Assembly (NCBI GenBank): GCA_028716975.1
Contig: JAQUOU010000014.1
Location: forward strand, 20,438 to 84,437
Direction of reading: 5' to 3'
From: Methylobacter sp.
Lineage (GTDB): Bacteria > Pseudomonadota > Gammaproteobacteria > Methylococcales > Methylomonadaceae
DNA: 64,000 nt
The notes under the pieces were generated by a model. That model ran no database searches, was not told the DNA's origin, and was given only the letters and a program-made list of their open reading frames with translations. Shown piece by piece: positions 9,860-18,890 of this stretch (the stretch's first letter is position 1; each line of letters opens with the position of its first letter). The position numbers were made by a program, and so were the translations under genes.

Positions 9860-12800
9860 ATGACTCATGAAAAAAACCTCGCTACTTTACGGACAGCTAT
9901 TAACCAGGCCTATTTAGCCGATGAAGATGAAATTACCGGCCGTTTATTAGCGGGTCTTGATATTTATGATTTCATTGCTATCGGCGATTGCGCCAAAACC
10001 CTGGTTAATGGTGTCAGGAAGAAATCAGGCCGACAGAACGTTATTGAAGCATTTCTGCAGGAATATCAGCTCAATTCCAAAGAAGGGATTGTGTTAATGG
10101 GAATTGCCGAAGCCTTGCTGCGTATTCCCGACAATGAGACACAAGACCTGTTGTTACAGGAAAAACTTACCCATGCAGACTGGCTAAGCCATCTGCAGCA
10201 AAGCGATTCGTTTCTGGTCAATTTATCCACCAGGGCGCTGCTATTTACCAGCCAATTTGAAGATCATATAATGTTATCCGGACAGCATTGGTTTCCGGTC
10301 TTTGATCAACTGTTAGCGCGACTGGGCGCGCCCTTAATCCGTACGGCTTTAAGGCAGGTCATGCAGCAACTGGCGCAGCAATTCGTTATCGCTGACTCCA
10401 TTCGATCGGCGGTTGAACGCAGCAGGCAAAATCCGGCTTACCGCTATTCTTTTGATATGCTGGGTGAAGCCGCTTTAACCGCTGCCGATGCAGAACGTTA
10501 TTATCAGTCTTATCTTGCAGCCATCGCGACACTGGCTGAACATGCAACTTCCGCCGATATTTATGCCAATCCGGGCATTTCAATTAAATTATCGGCATTG
10601 TGTCCGCGCTATGAGCCTTTACAACATAGCCGCGCAGTTAAGGACTTAACCGCCAGCTTGTTGAAGCTGGCGAATACGGCCCGCGCAGCCAATATTTCCC
10701 TCACGGTTGATGCAGAAGAATCCGAACGCCTGGACATGTCGCTGGAAATTTTTGCCTCGGTTTTCACACATCCCGATTTAAGTGACTGGTCCGGCTTGGG
10801 TCTGGCGGTGCAGGCTTATCAGAAAAGAGCCCTGCCGATTATTCACTGGCTGGCTAAATTAGCCGAGCTTCAAAAGAACAAAATCGCTCTTAGGCTGGTT
10901 AAAGGCGCCTACTGGGACAGTGAAATAAAACGGGCTCAGGAAAATGGACTGGCTAACTATCCGGTGTTTACCCATAAATCGGCGACCGATGTCTCTTATC
11001 TGGCTTGCGCACGCGTTATCCTGTCCCGGCCCGAGGCTTTTTATCCGCAGTTTGCCAGCCATAATGCCCATACCTTAGCGGCCCTGCAGCAATCAGGAAA
11101 ACACCATCCGGGTTATGAATTCCAGCGTTTACATGGAATGGGGGAAGCGCTTTATGATGAAATCATTACCGGTCAAAACTGGCGCATCCCGTGCCGGATT
11201 TATGCGCCAGTCGGACGTTATCATGAATTATTGCCTTATTTGATCAGACGATTACTGGAAAATGGCGCCAATACGTCCTTTATTAATCAGATCAGTCAAG
11301 CCGATATCCCGCTTGAAGATTTGCTTTGCGATCCGGTAGAAATGGTAAAAACTTCTACCCAAAAATTACGCATTGTTTTACCCGGCAATTTATACGGTGA
11401 GCAACGGCTGAATTCCCAAGGGTTGAATTTAGCTGATCCCGAACTGTTACAACAACTGCAACGCAATCTGGATGCGCGGGAAGACAACTACTGGCAGGCC
11501 GCGCCTTTAATAAACGGAAAATCATATTCCGGCGAAGCTCAGGTTGTCATTAATCCGGGCGATAATCGCAACACAGTCGGCAGCGTGATTTATGCAGACA
11601 AAAAAGCGATTGAACAAGCCATAAATTGCGCCTCGCAAGCATTTAATGACTGGCGGCATTGTCCTGTAGGCACGCGTGCAGACTATTTGCAAAAAGCCGC
11701 CGATTTGTTTGAGAAACACCGTTTGGATTTGGTTTCACTGTGCATTAGAGAAGGCGGACGCACGATAAAAGATGCGTTGGCGGAAGTCAGGGAAGCTGTT
11801 GATTATTGCCGCTATTATGCGCAATCCGCGCTCGAATTATTCAGCACACCTTTAAAACTGCCCGGCCCTACCGGTGAAGAAAACTGCCTCTACCACTATG
11901 GCAGAGGCGTCTACGCCTGTATCAGCCCGTGGAATTTCCCCATCGCGATTTTTACCGGCCAGATTGCGGCAGCCCTCGCCGCCGGCAATACGGTTATCGC
12001 AAAACCCGCCAGTCAAACCTCGTTAACCGCCATGCGCTGCATACAGCTATTGCATCAGGCGGGCATATCCGAAGCCGTCTTACAGTTTTTACCGGCAAGC
12101 GGCGAAATAACCGGGCAACAATTATTGCCTGACCCCGCAATTGCGGGTATTGCCTTGACAGGTTCCACGAAAACCGCGCAATTCATTAACCGGCAACTGG
12201 CGCAATCTCATCATGATTTAATACCGCTGCTTGCTGAAACCGGCGGTCAGAATGTCATGATTGCCGATAGCTCCGCTTTGCCGGAACAACTGGTGCAGGA
12301 TGCCGTCGTCTCGGCTTTTAACAGCGCGGGCCAGCGGTGTTCCGCGTTGCGGGTTTTATTCGTGCAACAGGAAATCGCTGATAAAGTCATAGCCATGCTG
12401 GTGGGAGCCATGCAGGAATTAAGCATAGGCAATCCCGGGATGTATGCAACTGATATCGGCCCGGTTATCGATCATGCCGCGCTTGTACCGTTAACCGCTC
12501 ATCTGAAGACCATGCAGCACCAGGCGCGGCTGCTTTATCAATTGCCGTTAAATGAAAGCCTGCAATACGGCAGTTTTTTCCCACCCAGTCTGCTGGAAAT
12601 AAACGCGCTATCACAACTCAAGGAGGAAGTCTTTGGGCCAATACTGCATGTAATCCGCTTCCGGGCGGCTGATCTGGATCAGGTGATTGCTGCAATTAAT
12701 GCAACCGGTTACGGCTTAACCTTAGGCATACACAGCCGTATTGAAGCAAACATACAGACTATCCGCATGGGCGTTAAAGTCGGCAATATTTACATTAACA

Positions 12801-12979
12801 GGAATATGATCGGCGCTGTCGTGGGTGTGCAGCCCTTTGGCGGCATGGGGCTTTCCGGCACCGGTCCCAAAGCCGGCGGCCCGAATTATCTGCGCCATTT
12901 TGCCATTGAGCAGACAGTGACCACCAATACCGCAGCTATTGGCGGCAATGCCTCTTTACTGGCTGAAAATCTGCGCTAA
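9860..12979 (+). CDS. putA: bifunctional proline dehydrogenase / glutamate-semialdehyde dehydrogenase PutA, short form
   Basis: It oxidises proline to pyrroline-5-carboxylate (FAD domain) and then to glutamate (NAD domain). The 1039-residue protein has the PRODH barrel at about 170-470 (SIKLSALCPRYEP, LRLVKGAYWDSEIKRAQ, FASHNAHTL) and the aldehyde dehydrogenase domain at about 550-1015 (ISPWNFPIAIFTGQ, TGSTKTA, LAETGGQN and the catalytic cysteine C827 in SAGQRCSALR). It lacks the N-terminal ribbon-helix-helix DNA-binding domain and the length of E. coli PutA (1320), so it should not repress its own gene. It is divergent from the gdhB operon over a 286-bp gap in which I see no certain promoter. 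The ribosome site before ATG 9860 is weak. Confidence 0.95.
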   Translation: MTHEKNLATLRTAINQAYLADEDEITGRLLAGLDIYDFIAIGDCAKTLVNGVRKKSGRQNVIEAFLQEYQLNSKEGIVLMGIAEALLRIPDNETQDLLLQEKLTHADWLSHLQQSDSFLVNLSTRALLFTSQFEDHIMLSGQHWFPVFDQLLARLGAPLIRTALRQVMQQLAQQFVIADSIRSAVERSRQNPAYRYSFDMLGEAALTAADAERYYQSYLAAIATLAEHATSADIYANPGISIKLSALCPRYEPLQHSRAVKDLTASLLKLANTARAANISLTVDAEESERLDMSLEIFASVFTHPDLSDWSGLGLAVQAYQKRALPIIHWLAKLAELQKNKIALRLVKGAYWDSEIKRAQENGLANYPVFTHKSATDVSYLACARVILSRPEAFYPQFASHNAHTLAALQQSGKHHPGYEFQRLHGMGEALYDEIITGQNWRIPCRIYAPVGRYHELLPYLIRRLLENGANTSFINQISQADIPLEDLLCDPVEMVKTSTQKLRIVLPGNLYGEQRLNSQGLNLADPELLQQLQRNLDAREDNYWQAAPLINGKSYSGEAQVVINPGDNRNTVGSVIYADKKAIEQAINCASQAFNDWRHCPVGTRADYLQKAADLFEKHRLDLVSLCIREGGRTIKDALAEVREAVDYCRYYAQSALELFSTPLKLPGPTGEENCLYHYGRGVYACISPWNFPIAIFTGQIAAALAAGNTVIAKPASQTSLTAMRCIQLLHQAGISEAVLQFLPASGEITGQQLLPDPAIAGIALTGSTKTAQFINRQLAQSHHDLIPLLAETGGQNVMIADSSALPEQLVQDAVVSAFNSAGQRCSALRVLFVQQEIADKVIAMLVGAMQELSIGNPGMYATDIGPVIDHAALVPLTAHLKTMQHQARLLYQLPLNESLQYGSFFPPSLLEINALSQLKEEVFGPILHVIRFRAADLDQVIAAINATGYGLTLGIHSRIEANIQTIRMGVKVGNIYINRNMIGAVVGVQPFGGMGLSGTGPKAGGPNYLRHFAIEQTVTTNTAAIGGNASLLAENLR

Positions 12980-13101
12980 GGTTGGGACTTCTGATTACTG
13001 TCAGTTTTCGTTATTATTGCAGCTTTATCTTTGAGCATACTATAAAACCCGGCGTAGCATAAAGCCGCACGAACTTTAATCTGTAAAGAGGTGTGATCGT
13101 C

Positions 13102-13770
13102 ATGTTAGAAAATCAATCGTCCCCGGCTTTTTCCTGCCGCAAAAGCATCCAGTATCTTATTGCCATCATCATTACCCTGATAGTGGCTGAGCTATTGGAG
13201 AGCATTCCCTTATTTTCCCATACGTTTTTATTCAGGGGATTAACATCGGCTGAACTCATCAATTTTGCGGCAAAAATTATTGTTTTGGCGCTGTTTTTTG
13301 TTTTTACTCAATATGCCATTAACTCATTGAAAGGCAGCGGCAGCGGAGTAGCTTTTATTCAGGGCCTTGCCCTGCCGGTAGCCGCGCTGATAATCGTCAT
13401 AGTCGCCCACGAAAGCGTCGAACAAATACTGTCGCCATTCCTCAGATCCACCGGCAGGGCAATATTAACCCTTATTTCCTCTTTCGTTGTGTTAGCTGCT
13501 GGTATATGGGTAATCCTTGCCGGATATCAATATTCAACCCGGCTTTTTGATTGGTTCATCGCTCTTCGCCAGAAAATTCGCCCGCAATATCCGGATAACC
13601 ACATGGGAAAAACCTGTCCAGCCTGTGCGGCTCATGTCGATAATGCGGAAAAATACTGTCCGGCTTGCGGCAATGAACTGGACATCAGGCAATGTAAAAA
13701 CCGTCATGCGGAAATGACGCCATCGGCGAATTTTTGCGGCCAATGCGGACAGCCAAAAGAAAGCAGTTAA
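13102..13770 (+). CDS. membrane protein with C-terminal double zinc ribbon
   Basis: I do not recognise a named family. The 222-residue product has four hydrophobic segments (about 15-35, 55-75, 85-105 and 120-145), then a cytoplasmic-looking tail with two zinc-ribbon-like modules: CPACAAHVDNAEKYCPACG and C..R...........FCGQCG. Tails like this usually bind structural zinc. ATG 13102 is preferred, with AGAGG 10 bases upstream; an in-frame GTG at 13093 has no room for a ribosome site. It stands alone between putA and the permease. Confidence 0.65.
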   Translation: MLENQSSPAFSCRKSIQYLIAIIITLIVAELLESIPLFSHTFLFRGLTSAELINFAAKIIVLALFFVFTQYAINSLKGSGSGVAFIQGLALPVAALIIVIVAHESVEQILSPFLRSTGRAILTLISSFVVLAAGIWVILAGYQYSTRLFDWFIALRQKIRPQYPDNHMGKTCPACAAHVDNAEKYCPACGNELDIRQCKNRHAEMTPSANFCGQCGQPKESS

Positions 13771-14119
13771 ACTGACTATGGTTTGGTGTGCTTAGCGATT
13801 TCATGTAGGGTGACAGGTTAAGCCGTTTTTGGGGTGTTTAGCGGTCACCTGTAGGTTGGGCCGTTCGTGGTGAGCCCTTCGATTGCACTCAGGAGAGCCC
13901 TGTCGAACCATGCACGGCTTAACCGATCATCTTTCGACAGCGCTCAGGACGAACGGTCAAGCCTGTGCTGGAACTTAAGCCGATTTTTTAATTGCAGCCA
14001 TGTTTTAGCCATTAACAATATTATTCCCGTGTACGTTATAATCCAAAAATCCACTGGATTGCTCCGGCCCATTAAACTGCATACCTACTAAAACCGTATC
14101 ATTAATAAAAGGATCTCGC
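13771..14119. repeat. intergenic region with REP-like repeat (13861-13956)
   Basis: No convincing gene lies here. From 13861 to 13956 there are two diverged copies of the REP-like unit seen elsewhere in the window: CCGTTCGTGGTGAGCCCTTC..., then TTTCGACAGCGCTCAGGACG ending in AACGG. The rest is A/T-rich and holds the ribosome site AAAGGA for the next gene. Confidence 0.6.
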
Positions 14120-15538
14120 ATGACGCTGCAAATATTTCGCACCAAACACATTACTTCGGATATTGATATCGATCATGGCCTCAAGCGTTGTCTGTCTGCA
14201 TGGGATCTGGCGTTTCTGGGCATTGGCGCCATTATAGGCACGGGTATTTTTGTGTTGACCGGAATTGCGGCTGCGACTCAATCAGGACCTGCCGTCGTGC
14301 TGTCGTTTGTCATAGCCGGATTTGCCTGTACCTTCGCCGCGCTATCCTATGCGGAACTGGCTTCGTCCGTCGGCGGATGCGGCAGTGCTTATGGCTACAG
14401 CTACGCCGCTTTCGGTGAAATGTTTGCCTGGATTATCGGCTGGGACTTACTGCTGGAATACGGAATTTCAGTAGCCGCGGTAGCTAACGGCTGGTCCGGC
14501 TATTTCAATAATGCCCTGACAGCCATCGGCATACCGTTACCGGAGGCGCTGACCAAGGCGCCTAAACTCGGCGGGCTTATCAATCTCCCTGCCTCAGCCA
14601 TCATCCTGGTACTGATGGCGCTGTTGATTATAGGTGTAAAACAGAGCGCTAAAGCCAACAATGCCATGGTATTCGTTAAATTGGTTACCATCGCCCTGTT
14701 TATCGCCATTGCTGTGTTCAATGTTAACCCGGATAACTGGCATCCTTTCATGCCGTTCGGCTGGTTTCAGTCGCTGCCTGACGGCAAAACCAGCGGCGTT
14801 CTTGCGGGCGCATCGATTGTGTTTTTTGCCTATGTCGGTTTCGACGCCGTCTCCACGGCTGCGGAAGAAGCGGAAAATCCACAGCGCGACCTGCCGTTCG
14901 GCATCGTCACCTCGCTCGCCTTTTGCACGGTTATTTATATTATCGTATCCGGCCTGCTTACAGGAGTCGTGCCTTATACCGACCTCAACGTTTCGTCGCC
15001 CGTTGCCCATGCCCTGAAAATGATTGGTTTTACCGGCGCATCGGCATTGATCTCAACAGGCGTCATTGCCGGTCTTACTACCGTAATGCTGGTGCTTTAT
15101 TACGCCCTGACACGCATCATCTTCGCCATGTCGCGCGATGGCTTGCTGTCATCTTTCTTTAGCGAGGTTAATCCTCAAACAAAAACGCCGGTCCGCGTCA
15201 TCGTGTTATGCGGCGTTATCATGGCGCTTATCGCAGGCTTCATGCCGCTAGGGGACTTGGCGGAACTGGTCAATATCGGCACGTTAGCAGCATTCGTGCT
15301 GGTATGCCTTGGGGTTATCGTACTTCGCATAACCAAACCGGAAATGGCCCGGCCATTCCGCACGCCGTTCAGCCCATTATTTCCTGTGCTCGGCATGCTC
15401 TCGTGCGGGGCTCTCATGGCATTTTTGCCTTCGCTCACCTGGCTGAGGTTCATCGTCTGGCTGATCATAGGACTGATTGTGTATTTTGTTTATTCGGTAC
15501 ATCACAGCAAGCTGGCAAAGCTGAATGAACTCGCGTAA
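14120..15538 (+). CDS. APC-family amino acid permease (cationic amino acid transporter-like)
   Basis: This is a 472-residue polytopic membrane protein with about 12 hydrophobic helices. The N-terminal consensus GLKRCLSAWDLAFLGIGAII is followed by GTGIFVLTG, and there is a conserved SYAELAS segment in helix 2. FFAYVGFDAVSTAAEEAENP in helix 6 is typical of the YfnA/CAT group of amino acid-polyamine-organocation transporters, which import amino acids by proton symport or exchange. The substrate cannot be read from sequence. Its neighbourhood (proline/glutamate catabolism on one side, sulfur genes on the other) fits general amino acid uptake. The ATG at 14120 follows AAAGGA by 6 bases. Confidence 0.88.
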   Translation: MTLQIFRTKHITSDIDIDHGLKRCLSAWDLAFLGIGAIIGTGIFVLTGIAAATQSGPAVVLSFVIAGFACTFAALSYAELASSVGGCGSAYGYSYAAFGEMFAWIIGWDLLLEYGISVAAVANGWSGYFNNALTAIGIPLPEALTKAPKLGGLINLPASAIILVLMALLIIGVKQSAKANNAMVFVKLVTIALFIAIAVFNVNPDNWHPFMPFGWFQSLPDGKTSGVLAGASIVFFAYVGFDAVSTAAEEAENPQRDLPFGIVTSLAFCTVIYIIVSGLLTGVVPYTDLNVSSPVAHALKMIGFTGASALISTGVIAGLTTVMLVLYYALTRIIFAMSRDGLLSSFFSEVNPQTKTPVRVIVLCGVIMALIAGFMPLGDLAELVNIGTLAAFVLVCLGVIVLRITKPEMARPFRTPFSPLFPVLGMLSCGALMAFLPSLTWLRFIVWLIIGLIVYFVYSVHHSKLAKLNELA

Positions 15539-15893
15539 GCCCTTTGTTTTTAATTAAAAACTAACAAAATAGTTTAACCATACACCCAAAAAATTATAAG
15601 ATGCAAAGCCTTAAGAATTTGGTTAAAAACAACTTCCCGAAATCACTATTTTCGCTCGTCAAGCCGTTCGTGCTGAGCTTGTTGAAGCATGATCGGCTTG
15701 AAGAAGTTTTTCCGCCCATCCTTCGACAAGGCTCTCCTGAGTTTACCGAAGGGCTCAGGGCGAACGGAAAAATTTCATCCGCTCAATATCGGGAAATTAT
15801 TGCTGACCATATCCTAAGTTAAACGGCAAGCCTGGCAACAGCCAAGCTCGCTTCTACCACCCCATAAAAATAACAATAACACCCGAGGATATC
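15539..15893. repeat. intergenic region with two REP-like units (15659-15772)
   Basis: The first unit is bounded by 8-bp arms TCAAGCCG / CGGCTTGA around a core like TTCGTGCTGAGCTTGTTGAA. The second runs from GTTTTTCCG through CTTCGACAAGGCTCTCCTGA to CGAACGGAAAAA. Short open frames crossing the repeat are not believable genes. GAGGA at 15885-15889 serves the next gene. Confidence 0.6.
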
Positions 15894-17147
15894 ATGGCTC
15901 AATCACATCACACACTTTTGGTCGTCGGCGGCGGCGCGGCCGGCGTATCGATCGCCAATAACATGCGCCGGCAGAACGCCGGCATTAATATCGCTATCAT
16001 TGAACCTTCCGAAAAGCATTATTACCAGCCGGGGTTTACTATTGTCGGCGGCGGCGCTTATACCTTAAAACAAACCCTGCGCAATGAGGCTGATTTAATC
16101 CACTCCAGCGTCACCTGGATTAAGGACTTTGCCGAAATCTTCCAGCCCGAGGCCAACACCGTCACCTTACGCTCCGGCGACACGGTCGGTTACGACTACC
16201 TGGTGGTGTGCCCAGGCCTGCAACTGGATTGGGATAAAATCGCCGGCTTAAAAGAAACGCTGGGTAAAAATAACGTGTGCAGTAATTATTCACCGGATAC
16301 AGTGGAATATACCTGGGACTGTATCAAAACAATCCAGTCCGGCACCGCCTTATTCACGCAACCGCCCATGCCTATCAAATGTGCCGGAGCGCCGCAGAAA
16401 ATAATGTACCTGGCAGCCGACCGCTTCCGTAAGAAAGGCATTCTCGATAAGCTTACTATTGAATTCTTTAATGCCGGGCCCGCCATGTTTGGCGTGCCTT
16501 TTTTCGCCAAAGCATTAACCAAGGTGGTGGCCCACTATGGCATTAAAACAGCTTTTAACCACAACTTGGTGGCAATCGACGGCGCGGAGAAAACTGCCAC
16601 CTTTGAAACCACAGACAGCGAAGGCAATAAACAGCAAGTCATCAGGCCATTCGATATGATTCATGTCACGCCCCCGCAAAGCGCCCCGGATTTTATTAAA
16701 AAAAGTCCGCTGGCGAATGCGGCCGGGTGGGTGGATGTGCATCCCAATACCCTGCAACATAATAAATACCGCAATATTTTCGGCCTGGGCGATGCCGGTT
16801 CCACACCCAATGCCAAAACCGCCGCAGCCGTACGTAAACAGGTGCCCATCGTGGTTGATAATATTCTTCACCTGATGACCAGCAAAGCTCTGGAAGAGAA
16901 ATATGACGGCTATGGCTCATGCCCGTTAACCACATCCTTGAACACCGTCATGCTGGCTGAGTTTTCCTACGATTGTAAAGTCACGCCGTCATTCCCATTC
17001 CTGGATCCGAGAAAAAACCGCTGGCTCTGGTGGTGGGGTAAAACCACCGGCTTTCCCTGGCTATACTGGCACATCATGCTCAAAGGCTACCGCATCGATA
17101 TACCGCATAAGGAAAGCTATGCGAAAGAATTCATGACCGGAGACTAA
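15894..17147 (+). CDS. sqr: sulfide:quinone oxidoreductase, type II (SQOR-like)
   Basis: It is predicted to oxidise sulfide to protein-bound sulfane sulfur and pass electrons to quinone at the membrane surface. The 417-residue product starts with a Rossmann FAD motif GGGAAG (12-17). The two redox cysteines typical of the SQOR (mitochondrial-like) type are in PIKCAGAPQKIMYLA (C163) and YGSCPLTTSLN (C343); a further cysteine is C129. FGLGDAGSTPNAKTAAAVRKQ matches the second FAD-binding stretch. The C-terminal WWWGKTTGFPWLYWHIMLKG looks amphipathic, consistent with monotopic membrane attachment. It lies 310 bp before the CysB-like regulator, upstream of the cysteine-synthesis genes. Confidence 0.88.
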   Translation: MAQSHHTLLVVGGGAAGVSIANNMRRQNAGINIAIIEPSEKHYYQPGFTIVGGGAYTLKQTLRNEADLIHSSVTWIKDFAEIFQPEANTVTLRSGDTVGYDYLVVCPGLQLDWDKIAGLKETLGKNNVCSNYSPDTVEYTWDCIKTIQSGTALFTQPPMPIKCAGAPQKIMYLAADRFRKKGILDKLTIEFFNAGPAMFGVPFFAKALTKVVAHYGIKTAFNHNLVAIDGAEKTATFETTDSEGNKQQVIRPFDMIHVTPPQSAPDFIKKSPLANAAGWVDVHPNTLQHNKYRNIFGLGDAGSTPNAKTAAAVRKQVPIVVDNILHLMTSKALEEKYDGYGSCPLTTSLNTVMLAEFSYDCKVTPSFPFLDPRKNRWLWWWGKTTGFPWLYWHIMLKGYRIDIPHKESYAKEFMTGD

Positions 17148-17457
17148 GTCAATCCCGTTCCCCAAGGCGCCACCCTGCGCCTTGGACGAGCCAATTATTT
17201 TTTCAAGCCAAACCAAGGAATAATTCGACACCAACCGTTCGCGCTGAGCTTGTCGAAGTGAGGCTGGCTAAGGACGTGACCAGAGATTCCCTGAATAGAG
17301 GTATTTAATCCTCAGCTTAATCTGCCTGCTTCGACCTCAGGCAAGACTTTAACGCCCGTCAGTAACGCCGGGTCATGATTTCCAAATTTTATATCTTAAA
17401 CTGTATAAAATAGGTTTCTCAATCATCACCTGAGTCCCTTAAGATATTCTGGAAATC
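17148..17457. repeat. intergenic region with a single REP-like half unit (17234-17262)
   Basis: A half unit CCGTTCGCGCTGAGC plus TTGTCGAAG stands alone here. No gene is visible. The last 60 bases are A/T-rich and presumably hold the promoter of the CysB-like gene, but I cannot assign -35/-10 boxes with confidence. Confidence 0.5.
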
Positions 17458-18363
17458 ATGAATTTAAGTCAAATTGAATTACTCCGTGTTCTGCAGGAAA
17501 CTAATTTCAGCCTTTCAAAAGCGGCCGAAAAAATGCATATTGTGCAATCGGCTGTCAGTCGGCAACTTCAGCTTTTTGAGAGTGAATTGGGGTCCCCTTT
17601 ATTTGAACGCAAGGGTAAAAAACTGATAGGCATGACCCCCTTGGGAAATCGTATCATGGAGGAAGTTTCAACGATCAATATGGCGAAAAAAAATATTCTG
17701 GCGCTGGCATCCGATTATCTGGACAGTAATAAAGGCATTATCCATATCGCTACCACCCATACGCAGGCAAAATATTTTTTACCAAAACCTATCCGCCGGT
17801 TCAGGGAAAAATATCCGGGTGTCAGAATTTATATGATCCAAGCCTCGCCAGAGCAACTTATTGATCAACTGCATCAGCATAAGGCGGACATTGCTATCTG
17901 CACAGAGAAAGTCGATGAAGATTCTGACTTGGTTATAAAACACTGCTATGAATGGAACCATGCGGCGGTCGTGCCTCTTAATCATCCATTGAGCGTTGGG
18001 GATATTTCTCTTGAGCGCCTGGCGGCATTTCCCATTCTCACTTACAGCTTTGGTTACACTGGACGGTCGAATATCGAGAGTGCTTATAAAAATACCTCAC
18101 TGGAACTGGATATTACCTTGGCGGCAGCCGATACCGATGTCATCAAAACCTATGTTCGCCTGGGATTGGGAGTGGGTATTATCGCGGGTATGGCTTACAA
18201 TGCATTGACCGATCCTGATTTGATAGCCAGGGATTTGTCTCATCTTATTCCCAGCTCAATCACTAAAATTGCCTATTTAAAACACAATTACCTGCCGTTA
18301 TACAGCGAGCACTTCATTGATGAGCTATTGGTTGCCGCCAACGAATTCGATTGCGATCTTTAA
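17458..18363 (+). CDS. LysR-family regulator of the CysB/Cbl group
   Basis: CysB-type regulators activate sulfate assimilation and cysteine genes and sense O- or N-acetylserine. The 301-residue product has an N-terminal winged helix (about 1-60, with SKAAEKMHIVQSAVSRQLQ) and a CysB-type effector domain marked by IATTHTQAKYFLP, YSFGYTGRSNIE and ADTDVIKTYVRLGLGVGIIAGMA. These motifs separate it from generic LysR proteins. It is somewhat shorter than E. coli CysB (324). Its position directly before serA-cysK-cysE and the encapsulin pair makes those genes plausible targets. Whether it is the main CysB or a local paralogue cannot be told from this window. Confidence 0.87.
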   Translation: MNLSQIELLRVLQETNFSLSKAAEKMHIVQSAVSRQLQLFESELGSPLFERKGKKLIGMTPLGNRIMEEVSTINMAKKNILALASDYLDSNKGIIHIATTHTQAKYFLPKPIRRFREKYPGVRIYMIQASPEQLIDQLHQHKADIAICTEKVDEDSDLVIKHCYEWNHAAVVPLNHPLSVGDISLERLAAFPILTYSFGYTGRSNIESAYKNTSLELDITLAAADTDVIKTYVRLGLGVGIIAGMAYNALTDPDLIARDLSHLIPSSITKIAYLKHNYLPLYSEHFIDELLVAANEFDCDL

Positions 18364-18771
18364 TCATGGAATCGGCAGTTCAACCACGGAAAACACGAAC
18401 GACAAGAAGAGTTACAGCATTAACAGCACTGCGGTAAAGACTCATATTGCAGAACTATGCTGTACGAATTATTTTCCGTCGAGTTCTTCCTGAACTTCGA
18501 GGACCTTAAGAACAGTAACCTGCGGTTTATCCGGACTGGCGGATTCATCACACCTGAGGCGGAAGTTGTCGCAGCCAACCAAAGCTTTGGCCTGGATTTC
18601 ATCGATTAAGAAAACGCTTTTGTCAGGTTTAAATATCCCATAAACAGATACAGCTATCTAATAATGTCGTTTATTGATAAGGGTGTTTTAATTTAATCTT
18701 ATTCTTACAGTAGCGAAAAAGTTATTCTAAGGCAACAAAATAGGCCGTTACCTTTATATCAGCAGAGCATG
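18364..18771. other. gene-poor spacer before the serC remnant
   Basis: There is no supported gene. A 50-codon frame at 18457-18609 (+) lacks a ribosome site and resembles nothing I know. The stretch is otherwise A/T-rich toward its right end. Confidence 0.4.
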
Positions 18772-18870
18772 ATGAGTAGAGTTTATAACTTTAGCTCCGG
18801 CCCGGCGACGGAGCTCGAATTGGTTTTGAATAAAGCACCGTGCGTTAATCGCATTCACGCAAGAATTTGA
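18772..18870 (+). pseudogene. serC: 5' remnant of serC (phosphoserine aminotransferase)
   Basis: The frame from ATG 18772 reads MSRVYNFSSGPATELELVL and then drifts to a stop at 18868-18870, 32 residues in all. Intact SerC proteins begin almost identically (xxRVYNFSAGPATLPEEVL), and serC is often next to serA. Only the first 18 or so codons are recognisable; the remaining ~340 codons are gone and the fragment runs almost into serA. I read it as an internal deletion that removed serC and left its start. Confidence 0.7.
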
Positions 18871-18890
18871 ACGAAAACAAGGATAAACAG

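Noticed and set aside
13867..14091. 74-codon frame before the permease
   Set aside because: It is largely made of the REP-like repeat.
15601..15822. 73-codon frame after the amino acid permease
   Set aside because: It crosses the REP-like repeat and has no ribosome site or family signature.
18457..18609. 50-codon frame upstream of the serC remnant
   Set aside because: No ribosome site, no recognisable family, and poor composition.
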